A stretch of 64,000 nt of DNA from Nocardiopsis alborubida (GCF_012396365.1 NZ_JAAXPG010000006.1:124001-188000); one strand, 5' to 3'. Counted from the stretch's first letter, positions 1 through 8,801 are shown. A program made the numbers and translations. Notes: a model not told the origin generated them from the sequence alone.

Positions 1-922
1 TGAGGTTGGCGGTGCGGATCAGCAGCGTGGCCTCGGGGATGTCCTCGCCCAGGAAGTCGTACTTGGTGAGGACGTAGTGGGCCTCGTCGCCGAGGTCCAC
101 CTCCTTGTCCTCCTCCACGTTCGCGGAGTCGTAGAAGGTGTTGTAGTCACCCTCGCCCCTGAGCTCCTGCACCCCGGACTGGAAGTCGGTGGTGGCGGCC
201 TCGACGGAGTCGGCGGCGGAGTAGGGCACCTGGTAGCTGATCTCGAACATCGCGTAGCTCTCGGACGGGTTGCCCTCCGGGGCAGCGCCTTCCAGGCTCT
301 CGCAGTAGGAGTTGTTGTCCTGGACGTACTTGTCGCCCTCGTCCTGGATCAGGAAGTCGGAGAGCACCTGGTCGGTGAAGGCGTCGCAGGGCTCGGCGGG
401 CACCGCGTAGGGGGGCTCGCCCGCGGGGGCCGCGTTGGTGGTCGGCTCGGTCGTCTCCTCGCCGCCGGTGGTCGCCTCCGCGCTCGGGGAGGGATCGGGC
501 TCGGGCGCCACGGTCTGCTGTCCGCTGTCGTTGGTGACGAGGACGACCACGACCGCGATGACCAGGATGATGATCACGGCGCCGCCGCCGATCACGACCC
601 ACAGGCCCGCCTTGCTGCCGCCGCCCTGGGGCTGCTGCGGCGGAGGGGGGTACCCGGGGCCGCCGGGGCCGCCGTAGGGCGGCTGGCCGCCCCCGTACAT
701 CTGCTGCTCCTGGGGGCCGGGGAAACCCGCGGGACCGCCGTGGGGCGGTTGTCCGCCGGTGTTGGGGTCACCGTAGGGGGCGCCGTAGGGCGGCTGCCCG
801 CCGGTGTTGGGGTCACCGTAGGGGGCACCGTGGGGCGGGCCGTAGGGCGGTTGGCCCCCGCTGTTGTCCCCACCGCCGTATGGGTTCTGCGGCGGCTGGT
901 TGTATGGTCCGTTTTCGCTCAT
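1..922 (-). CDS. proline/glycine-rich single-pass membrane protein (3' part beyond window)
   Basis: An open frame starts at an ATG (922-920) behind a GAGGGGAG ribosome site and runs without a stop to position 1, so the C-terminus lies outside the window. Residues 1-100 are cytoplasmic-looking and rich in Pro, Gly, Tyr and Gln with repeated QPPYG motifs. Residues 107-129 form one hydrophobic segment (VIIILVIAVVVVLV core). An acidic Ser/Thr/Pro linker follows, then a globular extracellular domain with at least two Cys. This is the common actinobacterial layout of a proline-rich cytoplasmic tail, one membrane anchor and an exported domain of unknown function. I cannot name the exported domain from what is visible. 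The 45-bp tandem repeat at 751-840 lies inside the tail. Confidence 0.75.
   Translation of the reverse strand, partial: MSENGPYNQPPQNPYGGGDNSGGQPPYGPPHGAPYGDPNTGGQPPYGAPYGDPNTGGQPPHGGPAGFPGPQEQQMYGGGQPPYGGPGGPGYPPPPQQPQGGGSKAGLWVVIGGGAVIIILVIAVVVVLVTNDSGQQTVAPEPDPSPSAEATTGGEETTEPTTNAAPAGEPPYAVPAEPCDAFTDQVLSDFLIQDEGDKYVQDNNSYCESLEGAAPEGNPSESYAMFEISYQVPYSAADSVEAATTDFQSGVQELRGEGDYNTFYDSANVEEDKEVDLGDEAHYVLTKYDFLGEDIPEATLLIRTANL
751..840 (-). repeat. two tandem 45-bp coding repeats
   Basis: Copies at 751-795 and 796-840 differ at only a few bases and encode two units of the 15-residue motif GGQPPYGAPYGDPNT in the proline-rich tail of the partial membrane protein. The copy number may vary between strains, as is usual for such coding repeats. 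Confidence 0.8.
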
Positions 923-1374
923 GGCTCCCCTCGCCCGTGTGTGATGACCGTGTTGTCTGGGACGCGTGTGTGCGCCGTTGGGTTCTCACGACTTCCCGTG
1001 CGCCCCCGGAAGGGGCACGGTGACCGTGTGGGGGAGGCGCACCTGTCGCCACTGCCGTCCCGCGGGCGAGGGCGGGGGAGTGGGCGGGCGTTCCCCGCCT
1101 CCGTGCGGAGGTTGCGGTGGACCGGGGGACCGACCACCGGGGGCGGCGGTCGGGTGAGGCCGAAGACGTCCTTCGGCCCGGGCCGGGACGTGTGCATCCT
1201 AGCCGCGAGTGGTGTCCCCTGGGCAGGTCAGACCGGGGGTAGCAGGGTGAATCGTCACTGTTTTGTGTCGGTTGTGTAGGAACTCATCCCGCACGTGACG
1301 CAATCGTGACGCTGTTCCCCGCGCGGTCGCGTCCCGCGCGGGGTAATGGGGTGTCCGTCGCGGACGCCGCCGGA
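923..1374. other. intergenic region, 452 bp
   Basis: This holds the upstream region of the leftward membrane-protein gene and the 3' flank of the leftward gene ending at 1375. I see two hairpins: arms 1158-1165 and 1171-1178 (GGCCGAAG/CTTCGGCC), and the stronger one at 1317-1343 listed separately. No credible coding sequence is visible. Confidence 0.6.
1317..1343 (-). terminator. hairpin downstream of the coiled-coil protein gene
   Basis: A perfect 10-bp stem (CCCCGCGCGG at 1317-1326, CCGCGCGGGG at 1334-1343) with a 7-base loop lies about 30 bases beyond the stop codon at 1375. There is no U tract, which is typical of GC-rich actinobacterial terminators. Confidence 0.5.
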
Positions 1375-2424
1375 TCAGAACATCGAGATGTGCACGTGGT
1401 CGAAGTGGTTCTCGGTGATGCTGCCGCGGTCGGCCATGTCGCGCCAGCCCTCGTCGCCCCGGCGGATGTCCCAGATCTGCTGCCGGTAGATGATGTACAT
1501 GATGCCCAGGCGGTCGGCGTTCTCCCTGGCCCACTCGGCGATCGCGTAGCCGCGTTCGACCTGTTCGGGGATGGGGGTGTTGCCGTTGGGGTCCACCATG
1601 AAGTCGCAGGCGCGGCCCTTGGGGTGCTCGCCGACCACCCAGCCGCCGACCGCCCGGTAGCAGCCCACACCGCCGTACTCGGTGCCCTCGCCGAACTTCT
1701 CGATGATCAGCTCACGCATCTGCTCGGTGCGCGGGGTGATGTTGAGCGGGCCGCCCATCGGCTGTACGGGGTGGTCCGCGATCATCTCCTGGACCTCCTC
1801 GCGGCGCCCCTCCAGCTCGTCCAGGTCCTCCTCGGCCGCGGCCAGCTGTTCCTCGGCGTTCTCCTGCGCGGTCTCGTCGCGCTCCAGGGCCTGGCTGAGC
1901 TGGTTGATCTTGTCCTGGTTGCTGGTGGACAGGTAGTTGATCACCACCGCGCGGTCGATGACCTCGTCGGGCTCGGCCTCGACGAACAGCGACATCGACA
2001 GGCCGATCCCGCTGCTGGTGTAGGTGGCCACCGCCAGGGCGCGCACCTGCTCGCGCGCGGCGTCCACGTCCTCGCGGGTGCTCTGGGCCCGCTCCTCCGC
2101 GCGCTCGGCCTCCTGGATGACGCCCTCCATGTCGCGCAGCTCGCCGTTGAACTCCTCGCTCAGGGCCTCCGCGCGGTCCTGGAGGGCGCTCATGTCCTCC
2201 GGCTCACCGGGCACCGGCGCCGCCACGGCCGTGGCCTGGGGCGCGAACAGGAAGCTCCCCAGCACAGCCACCGCCAGCGCCGCCACACGCGCGCGGCCCG
2301 GGCGCGCGGCGGCGGGAAGGAGGCCCGCCAGGGCCCGGACGCGGTCCGGCCAGCTGAGTTCGGGAGGGTCGGGAGCCCAGAAGTCGGCGAAATCGTCCAC
2401 TCGGCTCAGATCGTCGGGCTGCAC
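1375..2424 (-). CDS. secreted coiled-coil protein with C-terminal VanY/ARB_07466-like domain
   Basis: The protein is about 349 residues from a GTG at 2424 preceded by GAGGAG at a good distance; a longer frame opens at 2550 but lacks a ribosome site. A basic then hydrophobic stretch ending in ATAVAAPVPG looks like an export signal after an unusually long N-region. A long Glu/Arg/Gln-rich coiled coil follows (roughly residues 75-220), as in PcsB/RipA-type cell-wall hydrolase partners. The C-terminal ~110 residues contain GRACDFMVDPNGN, a run on WARENADRLGIMYIIYRQQIWD, and a final HFDHVHISMF. The D..M and H-x-H pattern resembles a metallopeptidase-like M15/D,D-carboxypeptidase fold. I infer a role in peptidoglycan remodelling; catalytic activity is unproven. 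Confidence 0.7.
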   Translation of the reverse strand: MQPDDLSRVDDFADFWAPDPPELSWPDRVRALAGLLPAAARPGRARVAALAVAVLGSFLFAPQATAVAAPVPGEPEDMSALQDRAEALSEEFNGELRDMEGVIQEAERAEERAQSTREDVDAAREQVRALAVATYTSSGIGLSMSLFVEAEPDEVIDRAVVINYLSTSNQDKINQLSQALERDETAQENAEEQLAAAEEDLDELEGRREEVQEMIADHPVQPMGGPLNITPRTEQMRELIIEKFGEGTEYGGVGCYRAVGGWVVGEHPKGRACDFMVDPNGNTPIPEQVERGYAIAEWARENADRLGIMYIIYRQQIWDIRRGDEGWRDMADRGSITENHFDHVHISMF

Positions 2425-3067
2425 GGTGTGGTCGCTCCTCGGGCCCGCGCGGCCCCCGGGCAAGGGAGCGGAGCGGGCGCTGTTTCTCGTCGTTTCCCAC
2501 GTGGGGCCGACAGCCGCGGGAGCGGCCTCCGGCCCTGGCCTCTCGCGCACACCCGGGGGCCGGGGGCGAGAGCAACGGGACCGTCATGAGTGTAGGCACT
2601 CGCGCGGGGATTCGGGAGGGACAGGACGAATCCACCGTGCCGCGGGAGCCCCGATGTGGTGGATGTAACCCGGCCCGAACAGCGAAATCCGGTGAACCGA
2701 CCTTTTTCCCCGTGGTTGAGTAGGAAACGTGAAGGCTCCCGTGCACGACCCAGCGACCACCGCGCCCACGCGGTCGGACACCGCCGAGCGGTGTCTGCCG
2801 CTGCCCGGCGGACGCTGTCGTGTCCGACCGGTCCCGTGGACCCGCCCGCAGCCCCCGGACACCGGGGAGTAGGGGGCCCCGCCGGGGGCGGCGCGTCCCC
2901 GAACCGGCCGCCCCGCGCGGGCGCGCCACCGCTGCCGGCGCCCGCCCGGCCACCGGCGCGCCGCCGCCCGCGCCCGCGGGGCGCTCCGTACGCTCGAACG
3001 CGGGCGACGGGCCCGTGCCGGATCCCCGCCGGGCGCCACACCACCGCCAGACGTCGATGGGAACACC
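2425..3067. other. divergent intergenic region, 643 bp
   Basis: This separates the leftward coiled-coil gene and the rightward metNIQ operon. It contains a hairpin GACACCGC-CGA-GCGGTGTC (2775-2793) nested beside a wider inverted repeat CGGTCGGACAC (2769-2779) / GTGTCCGACCG (2820-2830). An AT-richer patch at about 2690-2735 is a plausible promoter zone for the leftward gene. I looked for SAM and c-di-AMP riboswitch signatures and found neither. Confidence 0.6.
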
Positions 3068-4036
3068 GTGATTGACGCAGTGGGCCTCCACAAGGCCTAC
3101 AGGTTGAAGAAGCACCGGGTGACCGCCCTGGACGGGGTCGACCTGCACGTCGAGCCCGGCGAGATCTTCGGTGTCGTGGGCCAGAGCGGCGCGGGCAAGA
3201 GCACCCTGCTGCGCTCGGTCAACCTCCTGGAGCGCCCCGACGCCGGATCGGTCCGGGTCGACGGCGAGGAGCTCACCGCGCTGCGCGGCGCGCGGCTGCG
3301 GGTGGCCCGCCGCCGCATCGGCATGGTGCACCAGCACTTCGCCCTGCTGTCCTCGCGCACCGTCGCGGGCAACGTGGCCTTCCCCATGGAGGTCTCCGGC
3401 GTCGACCGCGCCCGCCGCAGGAGGCGCGTGGGAGAACTCCTCGAACTCGTGGGCCTGGGGGACAAGGCGCGCGCCTACCCCTCCCAGCTCTCCGGCGGTC
3501 AGAAGCAGCGGGTGGGCATCGCCCGCGCGCTGGCATCCGACCCCAAGGTGCTGCTCAGCGACGAGGCCACCTCCGCGCTCGACCCGGCCACCACCGACGC
3601 CATCCTCGCCCTGCTGCGCCGCCTGCGCGACGAGCTGGGCCTGACCATCCTGCTGATCACCCACGAGATGGACGTGATCAAGCGGATCTGCGACTCCGCG
3701 GCGATCATGGAGAACGGCGCGTTCCTGGAGTCGGGCCGGGTGCTCGACCTCATCGGCACCCCCGGCTCGCTGCTGGCGCGCTCGCTCTTCCCGCTGCCCG
3801 CGCACGGCGGCCCCGACACGGTCTACGTCACCTACCCGCGCTCCTTCGACGAGCCGCTCATGTCCGAGCTCACCCGCCGCTTCGACGTGGACGTCAACAT
3901 CCTGGGCGGCGGCGTGGAGGAGGTCGCCGGGCAGTCCGTGGGCCGCCTGAGCGTGGACCTGCGCGGCGACCGCCGCGACCAGGCGCTCGCCTACCTGTCC
4001 GAGCACGGCCTGCTGGTCGAGGAGGCCCGCAAGTGA
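3068..4036 (+). CDS. metN: methionine ABC importer, ATP-binding subunit MetN
   Basis: This is the ATPase of the MetNIQ importer, which drives uptake of D/L-methionine. The GTG start at 3068 gives 322 residues. Walker A is GQSGAGKST (38-46), the signature is LSGGQKQR, and Walker B is VLLSDEATSALD. The C-terminal ~90 residues form the NIL/ACT-like domain through which methionine inhibits transport in characterised MetN proteins. The stop overlaps the MetI start (GTGA at 4033-4036), so the two are translationally coupled. No SAM riboswitch is visible upstream, so control must be by other means. Confidence 0.95.
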   Translation: MIDAVGLHKAYRLKKHRVTALDGVDLHVEPGEIFGVVGQSGAGKSTLLRSVNLLERPDAGSVRVDGEELTALRGARLRVARRRIGMVHQHFALLSSRTVAGNVAFPMEVSGVDRARRRRRVGELLELVGLGDKARAYPSQLSGGQKQRVGIARALASDPKVLLSDEATSALDPATTDAILALLRRLRDELGLTILLITHEMDVIKRICDSAAIMENGAFLESGRVLDLIGTPGSLLARSLFPLPAHGGPDTVYVTYPRSFDEPLMSELTRRFDVDVNILGGGVEEVAGQSVGRLSVDLRGDRRDQALAYLSEHGLLVEEARK

Positions 4037-4773
4037 GCACCAACCCCGCCGACGTCCTCCACCTCGCCGCCGCTGCCGGGGGAACCGGTCCCTGGGACGC
4101 CGTCGTCGCGTTCGTCCAGGCCTGGCCCGCGATGTGGCCGCACCTGTGGCTGGGCACCCTGGACACCGTCTACATGGTGTGGTGGGCCACCGTCGTCAGC
4201 GTCCTGTTCGGCCTGCCGCTGGGCGTGCTGCTGGTGGCCACCGACCGGGGCGGGCTCATCCCCGCCCCCGCCGTGCGCGCCGTGCTCAGCGCCGTCGTCA
4301 ACATCGGCCGCTCGCTGCCGTTCATCGTCCTGATGGTGGCGGTGCTCGCCCTGACCCGCCTCCTGGTGGGCACCACCCTGGGCCCCACGGCCGCGATCGT
4401 GCCCCTGAGCATCGGCGCGATCCCCTTCTTCGCCCGCCTGGTGGAGACCTCCCTGCGCGAGGTGGACCGCGGGGTTGTCGAGGCCGCGCACGCCATGGGC
4501 ACCCGCCGCGTCACCATCGTGGGCAAGGTGATGCTGCCCGAGGCCCTGCCCGGACTCATCGCGGGCCTGGTGATGACCGTGGTCACCCTCATCTCCTACT
4601 CGGCGATGGCCGGTGCCATCGGCGGCGGCGGCCTGGGCGACCTGGCCATCCGCGAGGGCTACCAGCGCTTCAACGACCACTACCTGTGGGCCACCGTCAT
4701 CCTGCTGATCGTCATCGTGCAGATCGCGCAGAGCCTGGGCGACCTGCTGGTGCGCCGCCTGGCGCGGCGCTGA
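4033..4773 (+). CDS. metI: methionine ABC importer, permease MetI
   Basis: A 246-residue integral membrane protein with about five hydrophobic segments and the EAA-type cytoplasmic loop (EAAHAMGTRRVTIVGKVMLPEALPG) that docks on MetN. It starts with a GTG overlapping the metN stop codon. The N-terminal extension with an Ala/Gly stretch before the first membrane span is somewhat longer than in enteric MetI. Identity follows from both the motif and the N-I-Q gene order. Confidence 0.95.
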   Translation: MSTNPADVLHLAAAAGGTGPWDAVVAFVQAWPAMWPHLWLGTLDTVYMVWWATVVSVLFGLPLGVLLVATDRGGLIPAPAVRAVLSAVVNIGRSLPFIVLMVAVLALTRLLVGTTLGPTAAIVPLSIGAIPFFARLVETSLREVDRGVVEAAHAMGTRRVTIVGKVMLPEALPGLIAGLVMTVVTLISYSAMAGAIGGGGLGDLAIREGYQRFNDHYLWATVILLIVIVQIAQSLGDLLVRRLARR

Positions 4774-4846
4774 AGCGACCGGGTACACACAGAAGAGCGA
4801 CCCCCTCCCCCCACGAGTTGTCCTGACGGCACGGAGGGAGACGGCG

Positions 4847-5710
4847 ATGACCGGAGACGCGAGGAGGCGCACGGCGCGGGGCACCGCTGCCGCGGCGACG
4901 GCGGCGGTGCTGCTGGCGTCCTGCGGAAGCCCCAGCGAGCGGGCCCAGGAGGAGACCGGCGGGGAGGACGTGACCGTCCTGAGGATCGGCGCCACGCCGA
5001 CACCGCACGCCGAGATCCTGGAGTTCGTCGACGAGAACCTGGCGGCCGACGCGGGCCTGGCCCTGGACGTGTCCGTGTACACCGACTACAACCAGCCCAA
5101 CGCGGCGCTAGCCGAGGGCGAACTGCACGCCAACTACTACCAGACGCGGCCGTTCCTGGAGGAGTACCTCCAGGGCAACCCGGACGCGGACCTGAGCTAC
5201 GTGGCGGACGTGCACCTGGAGGCCTTCGGCGTCTACTCCCAGGAGCTGACCGACCTGGCGGACCTGCCCGAGGGAGCGCAGATCGGCGTGCCCAACGACA
5301 CCTCCAACATGGCCCGGGCCCTGGACCTGCTCGACACCGAGGGCGTCATCACCCTGGCCGACACGGGCGACGAGGCGCCCTCGGTCGACGACGTCGAGGA
5401 CAACCCGCTCGACGTCACGATCACGCCGGTGGAGGCGGCCCAGCTGCCGCGCTCGCTCCAGGACCTGGACGCGGCGGTCGTCAACGGCAACTACGCCCTG
5501 GAGGCGGACCTGACCTCCACCGCCAACGTGCTGGCCTGGGAGGAGACCGAGGACAACCCCTACGCCAACGGGCTGGTGGTGCCCACGCACGACATCGGCG
5601 ACGAGGAGATCGTCCGGCTCGACGAACTCCTGCACAGCGACGAGGTGCGCGCGTTCATGGAGGAGCGCTGGCAGGGCGTCGTGGTCCCCGTCGGCGGCGA
5701 GGGCACCTGA
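4847..5710 (+). CDS. metQ: methionine-binding lipoprotein MetQ
   Basis: A 287-residue substrate-binding lipoprotein. The signal peptide has a twin-Arg-like basic N-region, an Ala-rich core and a lipobox LLAS-C with Cys26 as lipidation site. The mature part opens with the NlpA-family phrase LRIGATPTPHAEILEF and contains the NANYYQTRPFLEEY and GVPNDTSNMARAL segments typical of MetQ. It lies 73 bp after metI, with GGAGGGAGACGGCG before the ATG. It should capture methionine outside the membrane and deliver it to MetI. Confidence 0.95.
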   Translation: MTGDARRRTARGTAAAATAAVLLASCGSPSERAQEETGGEDVTVLRIGATPTPHAEILEFVDENLAADAGLALDVSVYTDYNQPNAALAEGELHANYYQTRPFLEEYLQGNPDADLSYVADVHLEAFGVYSQELTDLADLPEGAQIGVPNDTSNMARALDLLDTEGVITLADTGDEAPSVDDVEDNPLDVTITPVEAAQLPRSLQDLDAAVVNGNYALEADLTSTANVLAWEETEDNPYANGLVVPTHDIGDEEIVRLDELLHSDEVRAFMEERWQGVVVPVGGEGT

Positions 5711-5724
5711 GGGCGGAGCCGGAG

Positions 5725-5763
5725 GGCCGTGCGGGCGGTGCCGCGGGATCCCGCCGCACGGCC
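5725..5763 (+). terminator. hairpin after metNIQ
   Basis: Arms GGCCGTGCGG (5725-5734) and CCGCACGGCC (5754-5763) form a perfect 10-bp stem 14 bases after the metQ stop. No U tract follows. Confidence 0.5.
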
Positions 5764-5889
5764 GTCGCGGCACGGGTACGGTACGGAGCCGGTCCCGGGG
5801 CGCTCCTGCGGGGTGCCCCGGGGGCGCCTCGGAGCCGTCGCCACCACCGCTTTCCCGTAACGTTTGGATTGCGGTGCGAGGGCTGTTGA

Positions 5890-5934
5890 TTGACATCAAG
5901 GTACTTCTCTGTTTCTTTTATGGGAGCGCTCCCA
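5890..5934 (+). promoter_or_regulatory. beta-glucosidase promoter with CebR-type operator
   Basis: The 14-bp perfect palindrome TGGGAGCGCTCCCA at 5921-5934 is the consensus reported for the cellulose-utilisation repressor CebR of Streptomyces. A TTGACA box at 5890-5895 precedes it in an AT-rich stretch unusual for this genome. The operator lies about 40 bp upstream of the chosen start, where bound repressor would block initiation. The LacI-family gene just downstream of the target is the obvious candidate repressor. Confidence 0.9.
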
Positions 5935-5973
5935 AACGATGTCCCCTCGTCATGGAAGGTGCGTACACCAGCA

Positions 5974-7371
5974 GTGAGCAACCGCAACGATTTCCCTGAG
6001 GGCTTCCTCTGGGGGGCGGCCACCGCCTCGTTCCAGATCGAAGGCGCCACGACCGCCGACGGCCGAGGCCGCAGCATCTGGGACACCTTCGCCGAGACAC
6101 CCGGCAAGGTCCTGGGCGGAGACACCGGCGACCCCGCCGACGACCACTACCACCGCTACGCCGACGACGTCGCGCTCATGAGCCAGCTCAACCTGGGCGC
6201 GTACCGCTTCTCCGTCGCCTGGCCGCGGATCATCCCCGAGGGCACCGGCGCCGTGAACCAGGCCGGGATCGACTTCTACGACCGCCTGGTGGACACCCTC
6301 CTGGCGGCCGGGATCCAGCCCTGGGCGACCCTCTACCACTGGGACCTGCCCCAGCCGCTGGAGGACGCGGGGGGCTGGCCCCACCGCGACACCGCCTACC
6401 GCTTCCGCGACTACGCCCAGGTCGTCGCCGAGGCCCTCGGCGACCGCGTCAGCAACTGGATGACCATCAACGAGCCCTGGTGCTCGGCGTTCCTCGGCTA
6501 CGAGAACGGCCACCACGCGCCGGGCCACAAGGACCCGGCCGCGGCTCTGGCCGCCGCCCACCACCTGCTGCTGGGCCACGGCCTGGCGGTCGAGGCGATC
6601 CGCTCCACCGGGCACCCCGCCCGGGTCGGCCTCGCCCACAACCAGGCGGTCGTGCGGCCCCACGGCCCCAGCGCCGCGGACGCCCGCGCCGCCCGCCGCG
6701 CCGACGGCGTGCGCAACCGCATCTTCACCGACCCCCTGCTCAAGGGCCGCTACCCCGCGGACGTCAGGGAGGACCTCGCCGACGTCAGCGACTTCTCCTT
6801 CATCCAGGACGGCGACCTGGACATCACCTCCGCCCCCATGGACTTCCTGGGCGTCAACTACTACTCGCCCGAGTTCGTCGCGGCCTCCGCCAAGGGCCTG
6901 GACCCGGCGCTGGTCAGCGGAGAGGGCGGCGCCTGGCTCGGTGCCGAGCGCGAGGAGGTGCACGTCTCGCAGGGGCTGCCCGTCACGCACATGGGCTGGG
7001 AGATCGACCCCACCGGCCTGTACGACGTGCTCGCCCGCCTGGCCGGGGAGAGCGGCGGCATCGACCTCTACGTCACCGAGAACGGGTGCGCCTTCGAGGA
7101 CACCGTCACCGAGGGCGGCGAGGTCAACGACACCGACCGGATCGACTACTACGAGGGCCACCTGAGGGCGGCCAAGGAGGCCGTCCTGGCCGGGGTGCCC
7201 CTGCGCGGGTACTTCGCCTGGTCGCTCCTGGATAATTTCGAGTGGGCGTGGGGATACTCCCGCAGGTTCGGCATCGTGCACGTCGACTACGAGACGCAGC
7301 GCAGGACCATCAAGGACAGCGGTCACTGGTACGCCGAACTGGCCAAGACGGGGCAGTTCCCCGAGCGTTAG
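5974..7371 (+). CDS. family-1 glycoside hydrolase (beta-glucosidase)
   Basis: A 465-residue GH1 enzyme, probably cytoplasmic because no signal peptide is seen. The fold starts at FPEGFLWGAATASFQIEGA. The acid/base Glu is E167 in TINEPW and the nucleophile Glu is E369 in YVTENG. The C-terminal FAWSLLDNFEWAWGYSRRFGIVHVDY is diagnostic of GH1. I chose the GTG at 5974, just before conserved sequence; GTG 5959 or ATG 5890 would add residues, and 5890 would place the operator inside the gene. It likely hydrolyses imported cellobiose or short cello-oligosaccharides, with cellobiose relieving CebR-type repression in related systems. The sugar importer genes usually found beside it (cebEFG) are not here. 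Confidence 0.93.
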   Translation: MSNRNDFPEGFLWGAATASFQIEGATTADGRGRSIWDTFAETPGKVLGGDTGDPADDHYHRYADDVALMSQLNLGAYRFSVAWPRIIPEGTGAVNQAGIDFYDRLVDTLLAAGIQPWATLYHWDLPQPLEDAGGWPHRDTAYRFRDYAQVVAEALGDRVSNWMTINEPWCSAFLGYENGHHAPGHKDPAAALAAAHHLLLGHGLAVEAIRSTGHPARVGLAHNQAVVRPHGPSAADARAARRADGVRNRIFTDPLLKGRYPADVREDLADVSDFSFIQDGDLDITSAPMDFLGVNYYSPEFVAASAKGLDPALVSGEGGAWLGAEREEVHVSQGLPVTHMGWEIDPTGLYDVLARLAGESGGIDLYVTENGCAFEDTVTEGGEVNDTDRIDYYEGHLRAAKEAVLAGVPLRGYFAWSLLDNFEWAWGYSRRFGIVHVDYETQRRTIKDSGHWYAELAKTGQFPER

Positions 7372-7439
7372 GACACGTCCGGCGCACGCTGCCCCTCGCG
7401 TGGCGGGGTAGGCGTCCGCCGAGCACGTCCTGCATCGCG

Positions 7440-7473
7440 CCGGACCGCCGCCGCGCACGCGGCGGCGGTCCGG
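7440..7473 (+). terminator. strong hairpin after the beta-glucosidase gene
   Basis: A perfect 13-bp stem (CCGGACCGCCGCC at 7440-7452, GGCGGCGGTCCGG at 7461-7473) with an 8-base loop lies 68 bases after the stop. It is the first of three hairpins in the 251-bp gap. Confidence 0.65.
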
Positions 7474-7490
7474 CGAACCGCGGAAGGATC

Positions 7491-7596
7491 GTGGGGTGTC
7501 CCCAAGGGCACCCCACACAGTCGTTCCGGGCGGGTATGACCGTGGATGCCCGTCGCACACGCCGCCGCCCCGGGGAAGCAGTCCCCGGGGCGGCGG
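7491..7596. repeat. two further hairpins before the LacI gene
   Basis: The first has 8-bp arms GTGGGGTG (7491-7498) and CACCCCAC (7509-7516), with an inner CCC/GGG pairing. The second is a perfect 15-bp stem, arms 7562-7576 and 7582-7596 with a 5-base AGCAG loop, ending only 26 bases before the LacI start codon. The second would sit in the leader of the regulator mRNA if transcription starts upstream of it. Confidence 0.7.
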
Positions 7597-7622
7597 GACA
7601 CGATCCCAGAGGGAGCCTCGAA

Positions 7623-8657
7623 GTGGCCAAGACCGGTGGTGGTCGGAAGCGTCCGACCCTGGAGATGGTGGCGCAGCGCGCCGGGGTCGGACGAGGGACC
7701 GTCTCGCGGGTGATCAACGGGTCCGCGCAGGTGAGCCCCCGCACCCGGGAGGCCGTGCACGCCGCGATCGCCGAACTCGGCTACAGCCCGAACCAGGCCG
7801 CGCGCACCCTGGTCACCAGGCGCACCGACACGATCGCGCTGGTCGTCTCCGAGCCCCGGGACCGGCTGTTCTCCGACCCCTTCTTCGCCGACATCATCCG
7901 CGGCGTGAGCTCGGTCCTGCACGAGCGCGACCTCCAGCTCATGCTCACCACGGCCCGGACCGAGGCCGAGCACAAGCGCGTGGGCGACTACCTCAGCGGC
8001 TTCCACGTGGACGGGGCGCTGCTGATCTCCCTGCACAGCGACAACCCGCTCTCGGCCCGGCTGGACGAGGCCGGGGTGCCGGTCGTCCACGGCGGTCGCC
8101 CGCACTCGCCCGAACAGCCCGCGCCCTACTGCGTCGACATCGACAACATCGGCGGGGCCCGGGTGGCCATCCGCCACCTCCTGGAGCGCGGGTGCCGACG
8201 GGTGGCCGCCATCACCGGCCCCCTGGACATGAACGCCGGCGTGGAGCGCCTGCGCGGCTACCGCGAGGTCATGGCCGCCGCCGGGCTGGAGGTCGACGAC
8301 AGGCTCGTCGTGCAGGGCGACTTCAGCGTGGAGGGGGGAGCCGAGGCGATGGAGCGGCTCCTGGACACCGGGCTGGAGCCCGACGCGGTGTTCGCGGCCT
8401 CCGACATGATGGCGCTCGGAGGACTGCGGGTGCTGCGCGCACGCGGCCTGAGCGTGCCCGGGGACGTGGCACTGGTGGGCTACGACGACACCGTCATGGC
8501 CCAGCACAGCGACCCGCCGCTGACCACCATCCACCAGCCCACGGTGCAGATGGGACAGGAGATGGCGCGGCTGCTGGTGGACGTGGCGATCCCGCGTACG
8601 GCGGAGGCCGAGACCGTCATGCTCGGCACCCACCTGGTCGTCCGCGAGACCGGCTGA
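7623..8657 (+). CDS. LacI-family repressor, CebR-like
   Basis: A 344-residue LacI/GalR regulator. The N-terminal helix-turn-helix reads PTLEMVAQRAGVGRGTVSRVINGSAQVS with a hinge helix PNQAARTLVTRRT. The periplasmic-binding-protein-like effector domain follows (residues ~65-344), including SDMMALGGLRVLRARGLSVPGDVALVGYDD. The GTG start at 7623 follows GAGGGAG at a normal distance. Position directly downstream of a GH1 gene with a perfect CebR palindrome makes it the likely repressor of that gene, with a cello-oligosaccharide as inducer. This is inference from context; it may also control distant sugar transport genes. Confidence 0.88.
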   Translation: MAKTGGGRKRPTLEMVAQRAGVGRGTVSRVINGSAQVSPRTREAVHAAIAELGYSPNQAARTLVTRRTDTIALVVSEPRDRLFSDPFFADIIRGVSSVLHERDLQLMLTTARTEAEHKRVGDYLSGFHVDGALLISLHSDNPLSARLDEAGVPVVHGGRPHSPEQPAPYCVDIDNIGGARVAIRHLLERGCRRVAAITGPLDMNAGVERLRGYREVMAAAGLEVDDRLVVQGDFSVEGGAEAMERLLDTGLEPDAVFAASDMMALGGLRVLRARGLSVPGDVALVGYDDTVMAQHSDPPLTTIHQPTVQMGQEMARLLVDVAIPRTAEAETVMLGTHLVVRETG

Positions 8658-8801
8658 GCCGCGGGGCGTCCCGGCGCCGCCGACGCCCGCGCGCACACCG
8701 CCCCGCAGTGCTCTGACCCGCTCGTTCACGCCCTCCCGGGTGGACGCGGTGCGGTGACTGTGCAAGGCTGGTCGCGATTTCGCGGGAGACGGTGGGAGCG
8801 C

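Noticed and set aside
2425-2790. c-di-AMP (ydaO-type) riboswitch ahead of the leftward cell-wall-like gene
   Set aside because: The reverse strand has CGGGGAAAAAGG and CCGGGTTACATCC stretches that look superficially similar, but the conserved CCCGAACCCGTCAGCTAAC-like 3' part is absent.
2830-3067. SAM riboswitch ahead of metN
   Set aside because: No GGCAACC core or matching helices are found; the leader is only GC-rich sequence with local inverted repeats.
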